DNA of 31,937 bases from DATJAJ01 sp035622335 (GTDB lineage Archaea; Thermoproteota; Nitrososphaeria; Nitrososphaerales; Gagatemarchaeaceae): positions 1 to 31,937 of the forward strand of contig DASPVO010000040.1 in NCBI GenBank assembly GCA_035622335.1, in the 5' to 3' direction. The notes under the pieces were generated by a model that was given only the letters and a program-made list of their open reading frames with translations, searched no databases and had not been told where the DNA came from. Positions 1-5,965 of this stretch are shown in pieces; position 1 is the first letter of the stretch; every line of letters begins with the position of its first letter. The position numbers and the translations under genes were made by a program.

Positions 1-1139
1 ACCTCCACCTTGGTCTTGGACTGGAAGAACCTTGGGACGGAATGAGCTAGACTGCGTGAGAAGGACATGCCCCTGGAGGCCAGGCATTCGAGCATCAGGG
101 CGGTTGTCATGGCCCCGTCGCGGACTGAGATGTGCGGGGAAAAGATGAAACCGCCGTTCTCTTCAAACCCGAAGAGTCCCTTCCGTTCGAGGAGCGTCCT
201 CGAGACGTCCACGCTCCCGACCCTGGTCCTGAGCACCTTCGCCCCCCTCCTCTTAGCTATCACCTCGGTGGCCTGGGTCGAGCTCACCGGAGTCACCATG
301 GTGGCTCCTGGATTCCGTTCCAGGAGGTAGTCTGCGATCAAGCAGCCTGATTGGTCCCCCCAGAGTACCCTCCCTTCTTCGTCGCAGAAGATCGACCTGT
401 CACCGTCTCCATCATACGCCACGCCGAGGTCGGCTCCGACCGACTTCACAGAGACCGCGAGGTCCTTGAGGTTTGCTGGCGTTGGTTCAGGGCCTCGTCC
501 TGGAAAGTTGCCGTCGACCTGTGAGTTTAGTGTGATTACCTTGCAGCCGAGGGACTCCGCCAGGTATGGAGCGGCCACGCACTGAGCCCCGTTGCCGAGG
601 TCCATTATGACGGTGAATTTTCTTTCCCGTATCGAGCTCGCGTTGACCTTCGAGGCTATCCCTGCGATGTACCTGCCGACCACCGACGGCTCCTGTCTCG
701 CAGTGCCCACAGACTTCCAGTCCGCCTTCTTTTCGGAGCCCTCGAAGAAGATCTTCTCTACCCTCTGCTCGTCCAGCCTCGGTATCTCCACTCCGTCTTC
801 TCCCATCACCTTGAGACCGTTGTACTGCGGCGGGTTGTGCGATGCCGTTATCATGAGACCGCCCCTAAAGCCGAGGGTCTTGGCGGAGTACTGCAGGGCC
901 GGGGTCGGGACCAATCCTGCCTCTGCGACGTCTCGCCCCGAGCTCATCAAGCCCGCTATAGCGACGTTCGCGATTGCGGGACTGGAAAGCCTTCCATCCA
1001 GTCCGACCAAGATCTCCCCCTCGCCGAAGTATGTTCCCAAGGCCTCGCAGAACTCGATTACAAAGTCCAGGTCTCTAGAGACGCCAGGTACGAAGCGGAC
1101 TCCGTTGGTGCCGAATAGGCGCTCTTGAGATGATGACAA
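1..1139 (-). CDS. Phosphohexomutase (phosphomannomutase/phosphoglucosamine mutase family), 3' end outside window
   Basis: Alpha-D-phosphohexomutase that moves phosphate between C1 and C6 of a hexose or hexosamine phosphate, feeding sugar-nucleotide and glycan synthesis in the cytosol. About 379 codons are present; the family is near 450, so the C-terminal phosphate-binding domain is cut off at base 1. Visible motifs in order are an N-terminal LFGTNGVRF, the phosphoserine loop TASHNP, the metal loop DGDGDR and the sugar-binding loop FEENGG. The frame has no ATG near its start: an in-frame TGA lies 24 bases upstream of a TTG at 1139, which is the only sensible start. A TTTTAT element sits about 27-30 bases upstream of it, fitting a leaderless message. 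Sugar specificity (mannose, glucose or glucosamine) cannot be told from these motifs. Confidence 0.93.
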   Translation of the reverse strand, partial: MSSSQERLFGTNGVRFVPGVSRDLDFVIEFCEALGTYFGEGEILVGLDGRLSSPAIANVAIAGLMSSGRDVAEAGLVPTPALQYSAKTLGFRGGLMITASHNPPQYNGLKVMGEDGVEIPRLDEQRVEKIFFEGSEKKADWKSVGTARQEPSVVGRYIAGIASKVNASSIRERKFTVIMDLGNGAQCVAAPYLAESLGCKVITLNSQVDGNFPGRGPEPTPANLKDLAVSVKSVGADLGVAYDGDGDRSIFCDEEGRVLWGDQSGCLIADYLLERNPGATMVTPVSSTQATEVIAKRRGAKVLRTRVGSVDVSRTLLERKGLFGFEENGGFIFSPHISVRDGAMTTALMLECLASRGMSFSRSLAHSVPRFFQSKTKVE

Positions 1140-1199
1140 CTGCTCAGATTCGCGTCAGTGCTGATAAAACCCTTCCGAGGACGTTGCTCGATTGCAAAA

Positions 1200-1206
1200 G
1201 CTTATG
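1200..1206 (+). promoter_or_regulatory. TATA-like element of the tRNA-Arg gene
   Basis: The sequence GCTTATG is centred about 27 bases upstream of the first base of the tRNA-Arg gene, the spacing expected for an archaeal TATA box with transcription starting at or close to the mature 5' end. Confidence 0.5.
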
Positions 1207-1261
1207 TCGAATCTCCATGGGTGCAAATTGGGCCCGTAGCGCAGTACGGATAGCGCGGCAG

Positions 1262-1275
1262 AGCGTCTCGCCGAT
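1262..1275 (+). other. tRNA-Arg intron 1 (14 nt, position 30/31)
   Basis: The 4-base helix CGGC (exon) with GCCG (intron) is flanked by a 5' bulge AGA and a 3' bulge ATC, each cut after its second base. The inner helix is weak (one G-C pair closing CGTCT), so this is a relaxed bulge-helix-bulge; a competing hairpin GAG/CTC leaves only one bulged A. The assignment rests mainly on the fact that removing exactly these 14 bases restores a full five-pair anticodon stem. Confidence 0.75.
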
Positions 1276-1290
1276 CCTTCTAAGCTGTAG

Positions 1291-1308
1291 AGAGCTCGTC
1301 TCGCAGTG
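1291..1308 (+). other. tRNA-Arg intron 2 (18 nt, position 45/46)
   Basis: A complete 3-4-3 bulge-helix-bulge: helix CTGT (exon) with GCAG (intron), 5' bulge AGA, 3' bulge TGG, inner helix GAG/CTC closing loop CTCGT. Removal leaves variable loop AGGCC. It shares the block GTCTCGC and the same 5' bulge with intron 1. Confidence 0.85.
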
Positions 1309-1493
1309 GCCGTGGGTTCAAATCCCACCGGGCCCGCTGTAGAATGGCTCACAGTGAACTCTGTTCGTCGAGGGGCCTATTCGTCTGCCCAAATCAGTCA
1401 CTTCAAGCGGATTCCAGAAGGCAACTCCTTCGTTGGAAGAGTCTAAACTTGTCAGCAGCAAAGATACTGGATTATTCGGAGCGGATTCGTCGG

Positions 1494-1859
1494 TTATCTC
1501 TTTGAGCTCTTTGCGTAGTCGACCATGCCTTGGAAGTCGACCACGGTGACTGGCTCGACTCCTACCACCCACGCGTCGTGCCCAGGTGGGAGCATCGAGA
1601 CTTCCCCGGGACCGACGTCGAATTCTGACCCGTCATCCATTTTGACGTGAAGGACTCCTGTCACGTGGTATTGGAAGTGGGGCGCCTCGCAACTCTTGGT
1701 CTTTGCCATGGGTTTCACGTGCTTGGACCATCTCCATCCGGGCTCGAAGACGGCTCTTCCGACGGTCCCTTGGCTGAACTTCACGAGCTGGAGCCGTCCC
1801 TTCTCGAACTTCCTCACCTCGTCGGGCTTGCCGAGTTTCTTGACCTTCGCCTTGGCCAC
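1494..1859 (-). CDS. Single-domain cupin protein
   Basis: A 121-residue protein with one small beta-barrel cupin domain, probably a metal- or ligand-binding cytosolic protein. The first cupin motif is visible around PHFQYHVTGVLHV with its two histidines, and the second around PGEVSMLPPGHDAW, with the glycine and the histidine expected there. The N-terminus is rich in lysine (MAKAKVKKLGKPDEV). The start is a GTG at 1859, with a TTATC element about 28 bases upstream, consistent with a leaderless message. The single-domain size suits the cupin_2 group, whose members range from small isomerases and dioxygenases to sensory proteins; no substrate can be named. It stands alone between the tRNA-Arg gene and the ferritin-like/VIT gene, both of which seem independently transcribed. 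Confidence 0.8.
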   Translation of the reverse strand: MAKAKVKKLGKPDEVRKFEKGRLQLVKFSQGTVGRAVFEPGWRWSKHVKPMAKTKSCEAPHFQYHVTGVLHVKMDDGSEFDVGPGEVSMLPPGHDAWVVGVEPVTVVDFQGMVDYAKSSKR

Positions 1860-1933
1860 AGCAGGCGTTACACGAAAATGTCAGATAAGCATTGCCGAGC
1901 GGAACGTGCGTGGAAAGGATTGTTCTTCGGAAA

Positions 1934-2974
1934 TCACGTCGTGATTCCGGTCGCTACGTGGATGACGTATCCGAAGAAGTAGAGCGCGATCGTCACACCC
2001 AGCATGATGCCCAGTATCTCTAGGAAGTCCCTGGCAAACGGCTTGCTCGTGATGATCGAGCTGTAGTAGGTCGAGGCGGCTATTATCGCTACGGCAACCA
2101 CGAGCGAACTGCCTAGGGCCACGACCATGTTCTTCGTCAGAAAGTATGGCGTCGCCAGGAACACAGCCGTGATGAAATACGATACGCCCGTGTAGACCGC
2201 CGACATTCTCGCCGAACCCTGGAAGCCCTGTTTCGCCTGGGCGAATGCCGCAGAGGCCATCGACAGGGAGGCAGCCGCTCCGGCCACTATCCCTGCCAAT
2301 CCAGCAATCTCGGTCTTATTGTATATACCGAGCGAGCCGGCGTGAATGCCGGTGATTTCGACGAGCGCGTCCGCGAGGCCGAGGACAATGAAGGAGATGT
2401 ACCGGACCGCGGAGGTCTCTATCCTCGAGCTCAGGGCGCTCTCGTGCTCTTCCTCGTCTGCCATCATCTCGTCGAAGGCCTGCTTGTCTTCCTCGGGTAT
2501 CAGATGAGCAACTGACTTGTAGGTCTCGATGCCGTCTCTCTCGTGTCTTCCAAGATATCTTATGGTGAACGTGATGCCGAAGATTGTCTTCAGGAAGAGG
2601 GTCCAGTAGATGGTGCGCGAGCTCACCTTGGGCTTCGCGTCCGGAACGTATTTGCGCCAGAAATCGTAGTGCCTGTTCTCCATCGCAGCGAACTGCTTGA
2701 GGGTGGCGGCGAAGTCTGGGCGCTTCTTTACAGATTCAGAGAGCCTCTCGTACAGGGTGCGATCGGTGAATTCGTCCGCAAGGCCTGCCTCGGCTGCCCT
2801 CACCAGCTCGGGATTGAGAGTCTCTTGCAAGAATGAACGCAGTATTTTCGGCTTGGCCTGGTCTATTTGAACCCTGTCAGGGTCTATTCCGATGAATGAT
2901 TTGCGAATTGTTTTCGGCTCGCCTGCTTTAAGCTTGCAACTCCCCTCTGCCTGTCGGTGAGATGACGTGACCAT
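1934..2974 (-). CDS. Ferritin-like domain fused to VIT1/CCC1-type membrane transporter
   Basis: A fusion of an N-terminal ferritin-like (rubrerythrin-type) helical domain with a C-terminal VIT1/CCC1 iron/manganese transporter-like membrane domain. The soluble part shows two E-x-x-H motifs, ENRH and EEEH, typical di-iron ligands, plus acidic helices around ADEFTDRTLYERL. The membrane part has about five hydrophobic segments, including FIVLGLADALVEITG and EIAGLAGIVAGAAASLSMAS, which match the VIT1 core. Family knowledge suggests iron or manganese efflux or detoxification across the cell membrane, with the ferritin part binding or oxidising metal. The start is uncertain. The ATG at 2974 overlaps the ATG of the divergent zinc-ribbon gene; a TTG at 2830 is the alternative. 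Reading further upstream to 3034 would cross into that gene. Confidence 0.85.
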   Translation of the reverse strand: MVTSSHRQAEGSCKLKAGEPKTIRKSFIGIDPDRVQIDQAKPKILRSFLQETLNPELVRAAEAGLADEFTDRTLYERLSESVKKRPDFAATLKQFAAMENRHYDFWRKYVPDAKPKVSSRTIYWTLFLKTIFGITFTIRYLGRHERDGIETYKSVAHLIPEEDKQAFDEMMADEEEHESALSSRIETSAVRYISFIVLGLADALVEITGIHAGSLGIYNKTEIAGLAGIVAGAAASLSMASAAFAQAKQGFQGSARMSAVYTGVSYFITAVFLATPYFLTKNMVVALGSSLVVAVAIIAASTYYSSIITSKPFARDFLEILGIMLGVTIALYFFGYVIHVATGITT

Positions 2975-3107
2975 GGCATACTGTGTCAAGTGTAAGGCGA
3001 AGAGAGAAATCAAGAACCCGCAGAACGTGACCATGAAGAACGGAAAACGAGCGGTGTCAGGGACCTGCCCGGTCTGCGGGACTAGAATGTTCAGGATAGG
3101 CGGATAG
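2973..3107 (+). CDS. 44-residue zinc-ribbon protein (DUF5679-like)
   Basis: A complete tiny ORF, easily missed because of its size. It reads MAYCVKCKAKREIKNP, then a basic stretch, then GTCPVCGTRMFRIGG and stop. The two CxxC pairs (Y-C-V-K-C and C-P-V-C) form a zinc ribbon. The N-terminal AYCVKC(R/K)AKRE signature, the NVTMKNG centre and the C-terminal CPVCGT-MFRI match small archaeal proteins carrying the DUF5679 domain, of unknown function. A GGTGA Shine-Dalgarno-like sequence is at 2956-2960 and a TTTAAG TATA-like element near 2926-2932. It is convergent with leuS and divergent from the ferritin-VIT gene, and the two start codons overlap inside a CCATGG palindrome. No function can be inferred beyond zinc binding. 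Confidence 0.85.
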   Translation: MAYCVKCKAKREIKNPQNVTMKNGKRAVSGTCPVCGTRMFRIGG

Positions 3108-3131
3108 CCGCCATCTCTGAACGCTGAGATT

Positions 3132-5960
3132 TCACTCGACGTAGAGGGCGGGCTTCAAGGGCAGCGCGCCACTAGCCTTGCCCGACGGGTCGATGGACCC
3201 GCGGTCCCCCGCTTTTTGCACCTTCACTGCCACGCCTAACTCTCTGGACATGAATCCTGAAGCTTCGCTCAGAGCTGCGAACTCGTCGAAGCTGGGATTG
3301 GAGGCAAGCTTTCTCAGCAGTTCCTCGCCGACCTCGTACTGAATCTTGAAGACCCGGTCGGGCGTTATTCGCAGCGACGAAAATCTCTTCACAACCTCGC
3401 CGACCTTTTCGCCCTTCTCACGAGACTTCATGAGCTGGTCGAAGTAGCTCCTCGCCGAGTCAGACGTGGTGTACACGTTCAGAGTCTTTTTCTGGGACTT
3501 CACGACCTTCAGGACGTTTCTTGCGTCTTCCAGGACGCGGTTGACCACGCTCTCCGAGAGCTCGGCAAGCTCGTTGACGGGGTAATCGGCAGGGGACGGC
3601 CAGTCAGCCTGACAGACCAGCCCCTTCGCACCCAGTTCCCTGTTCAGCTCCTCTGCTACGAATGGGGTGAAGATCGAGATGACTCTGACCCACGCAGTGA
3701 AGAAATCGACCAAGGTCTGTCGTCTGGGTTCGCATCTGTGGACGTACCACCTTACGTCGTTCCACATGTCCAGGTACGCTTCAGCCGCCGCCCTCCTGAC
3801 CTTCATGCCGTCCATAGCCTCGACGATGGAACCGATTCTCCTGTTGGTGAGGGAGATCAACCATGAGTCCAGAAGGCTAGGTTTGCGCGACTTCGATTCT
3901 GAGAGAGTCTTCTTGACGAAGGGGATCACCGAGTCTACCCTTGCCCTCGCGTCCTCGGCGCTCTTCGCCCTCCAGTCAGCGTCGTCCATGCCGTCCGCTA
4001 TCAGGGCCAAGGAGAGCCTGTAGGCATCCGCTCCGTAGGTCTCCAAGGCAGACTTCCAGGTCATGAAGTTTCCACGTGTCTTGCTCATCTTCTTTCCTTC
4101 GACCTGAATCATGCCGTTAACGCTGAAACATCTCGGCCATAGTTCCTCCTCGAAGAGCGCGACGTGGTGGTAAGCGAAGAAGGTCAGATGGTTGGGGATC
4201 AGCTCCTTCGCGGAGTTTCGAAGGTCGACCGGATACCAGTACACGAATTCCTTCCTCAGCTCCTTGAGCGTCTTCTCATCTAGCCCCACCGACTTCGCCA
4301 GGTTCGCCGGAGAACCGACACCCAGAAGCACGTAATCAAGGACCTCCCGCGTGAGCGACTCCGGTTTTACTCTCTCCTGATTTACGAACTTGCTGATAGT
4401 ATAGAACGCCATGTAGATGGTCGAATCGCTGAGCGTCTCCACTATCCAATCCTTGTCCCACGGGAGCTTGGTCCCCATCCCCGACCTGCGCGCGCATGGA
4501 CGGTCGTCGAGCCAGTCGATCGTCGAGTAGTACCACTCCCTGGACTCCCGGGGAAGAACGTTCGCTTTCTCGATGAGCCCCCTAGTTCTGGTCTTCCACT
4601 CTGGATTCGAATAGTTCAGGAACCACTGGTTCTCCAAGAGCTTGACGTAGCATCTCGTTCCGCATCTGCAGACGACCTTCTGCGGAAGGTCGAGCATCAT
4701 ATCGAAGCGGCCCTCCTTGGAGAGGAGCTCGACCACCCTCTCCTTCGCCTCTGCGACCTTCAAGCCCGCCAGATGACCGGAGGCGTCATTCATCACTCCC
4801 CGGTGAAACTCGTCGCTGTAGAGCTCCTCTGTCGCGGGGTCCAGCGCAGGGTCGCCCGAGTCTTTTGCCTTGAACTTCCTGATCGCCTGCTCGGCAGGAA
4901 CTTCAGAGTAACCCTTCACAGTGATCACTGGAATCGGCTTTATCGAAGCTGCGATCGCGCGAACTTCACGTTGCGATTTCGTCCTGCCCTCAGAGATGTC
5001 AGTGAGCCCCATCATGTCGTAAGGTGCGTGGGCTGGGACGCTGAACACTACCCCCGTGGCCAGCTCACCGTCGACGAAGGAAGCCGGAAGAATCGGCAGC
5101 TTCTTTCCCGTGAGAGGCGCCACGGCGTTTCTTCCTAGCAGGTCGCCGCCCTTGAATGACCGAATCGGCGTCACTTCGTGGCCCTGCTCGGACAACCTGG
5201 ACATCGCCGACGAGCTCACCACCCAGAGGTTTCCATCGACCTTTCCTTCCGAGTATTCTTCATCCGGATTGACCCAGAGGTTGGTCGCACCATAGATGGT
5301 TTCGGGACGAAGGGTCCCGGCGACGAGCGCGAACTCGCCGAGCTGGAACTTCACCAGGTTGAATTCTTGCGGGGTGACGCCCTCGCCCTCCATCCTGTCG
5401 TGGTCGCCGGTGGGGCTCTTGTCGTGGGAACACCACACCACAGGATGACTGCCCTGGACCACGTAGCCAAGCTCGCGCAGGCGGAGGTACTGCCACTCGA
5501 CGAACTTCTTGAACGCAGGGTCTACGGTCCTGAACTCCCGCCGCCAGTCGATCGAAAGGCCTGTATCCTTCATCACCTGTCTGCTCAGTTTCGTGTAGTA
5601 GGACGCGAGGTACTCCGGGTCCACGAACTTGTCCACCTCCTTCTCTGGAACACCGTCCACTTCGACGAATGCGCGCCGTGCGCCGGCGTCGCCTGTCTTG
5701 AGCCTGTGGCTCATCCCGACGATGGTCTGACCCGTCCAGTGCCATGCCCAGGGAAAGAGCACGTTGTAGCCCTGCATTCGCTTGAATCGTGCGTACGCCT
5801 CGACCCGCATCGTCGTGAATCCGAGCCCCACGTGCACCGGCCCGTTCATGTAAGGGAAGGGGACTGTGACGAAGACCTTCTTCTTGCCCACTATTGGGTC
5901 GGACTCGAAAGCGCGGCTGTCGTTCCACGTCTTCAGCCAGAACTTCTCTCTAGCGGACAT
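3132..5960 (-). CDS. leuS: Leucyl-tRNA synthetase, archaeal type
   Basis: Charges tRNA-Leu with leucine. At 942 residues it has the normal archaeal/eukaryotic LeuRS length. Recognisable parts are the N-terminal Rossmann segment VPFPYMNGPVHVG, ARFKRMQGYNVLFPWAWHWT, the CP1 editing domain with TLRPETIYGATNLWVNP and VVFSVPAHAPYD, the region DWLDDRPCARRSGMGTKLPW, the KMSKS loop as KKMSKTRGN near residue 625, the anticodon-binding domain, and the C-terminal LPLKPALYVE that ends archaeal LeuRS. An oddity is the HIGH signature, which reads H43-V-G-L46: the second histidine is leucine. The last base of KMSKS is also changed to Thr. The rest of the protein looks intact. The ATG start lies 5 bases after the alaS stop, so the two genes are probably co-transcribed. 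Confidence 0.97.
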   Translation of the reverse strand: MSAREKFWLKTWNDSRAFESDPIVGKKKVFVTVPFPYMNGPVHVGLGFTTMRVEAYARFKRMQGYNVLFPWAWHWTGQTIVGMSHRLKTGDAGARRAFVEVDGVPEKEVDKFVDPEYLASYYTKLSRQVMKDTGLSIDWRREFRTVDPAFKKFVEWQYLRLRELGYVVQGSHPVVWCSHDKSPTGDHDRMEGEGVTPQEFNLVKFQLGEFALVAGTLRPETIYGATNLWVNPDEEYSEGKVDGNLWVVSSSAMSRLSEQGHEVTPIRSFKGGDLLGRNAVAPLTGKKLPILPASFVDGELATGVVFSVPAHAPYDMMGLTDISEGRTKSQREVRAIAASIKPIPVITVKGYSEVPAEQAIRKFKAKDSGDPALDPATEELYSDEFHRGVMNDASGHLAGLKVAEAKERVVELLSKEGRFDMMLDLPQKVVCRCGTRCYVKLLENQWFLNYSNPEWKTRTRGLIEKANVLPRESREWYYSTIDWLDDRPCARRSGMGTKLPWDKDWIVETLSDSTIYMAFYTISKFVNQERVKPESLTREVLDYVLLGVGSPANLAKSVGLDEKTLKELRKEFVYWYPVDLRNSAKELIPNHLTFFAYHHVALFEEELWPRCFSVNGMIQVEGKKMSKTRGNFMTWKSALETYGADAYRLSLALIADGMDDADWRAKSAEDARARVDSVIPFVKKTLSESKSRKPSLLDSWLISLTNRRIGSIVEAMDGMKVRRAAAEAYLDMWNDVRWYVHRCEPRRQTLVDFFTAWVRVISIFTPFVAEELNRELGAKGLVCQADWPSPADYPVNELAELSESVVNRVLEDARNVLKVVKSQKKTLNVYTTSDSARSYFDQLMKSREKGEKVGEVVKRFSSLRITPDRVFKIQYEVGEELLRKLASNPSFDEFAALSEASGFMSRELGVAVKVQKAGDRGSIDPSGKASGALPLKPALYVE

Positions 5961-5965
5961 GTGGG

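Larger units (their letters stand above)
1230..1336 (+). tRNA. tRNA-Arg(UCU) with two introns
   Basis: A 107-base gene that folds into a 75-base tRNA once two short introns are removed. Acceptor GGGCCCG pairs with CGGGCCC, followed by G73. D arm is GCGC/GCGC with loop AGTACGGATA. The T arm is GTGGG-TTCAAAT-CCCAC. After removing 1262-1275 and 1291-1308, the anticodon stem reads GCAGC/GCTGT (five pairs, one G-U) with loop CTTCTAA, so the anticodon TCT is at 1279-1281, and the variable loop is AGGCC. The introns fall at positions 30/31 and 45/46, both non-canonical. The cleavage points implied by the cloverleaf coincide with those predicted by bulge-helix-bulge motifs. Unspliced, the region between the D and T arms cannot form an anticodon arm. 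The gene ends without an encoded CCA. Confidence 0.9.

Noticed and set aside
592..1128. 178-residue plus-strand ORF
   Set aside because: It lies opposite the phosphohexomutase, whose active-site motifs are in the minus frame; it shows no recognisable motif.
1265..1304. Direct repeat GTCTCGC as a mobile-element or attachment-site mark
   Set aside because: Both copies lie inside predicted introns of a tRNA and are explained by related bulge-helix-bulge introns.
1230..1336. tRNA-Arg with a single intron of about 32 bases between the GTCTCGC repeats
   Set aside because: Removing the repeat-to-repeat segment leaves GCAGA...GCAGT, which cannot pair as an anticodon stem, and gives no U33 before a plausible anticodon.
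1337..1493. 157-base gap after tRNA-Arg as a possible RNA gene
   Set aside because: No stem-rich structure, promoter or conserved RNA motif could be recognised by eye.
2975..3034. N-terminal extension of the ferritin-VIT protein to 3034
   Set aside because: It is antisense to the zinc-ribbon gene and is not part of the ferritin-like domain.
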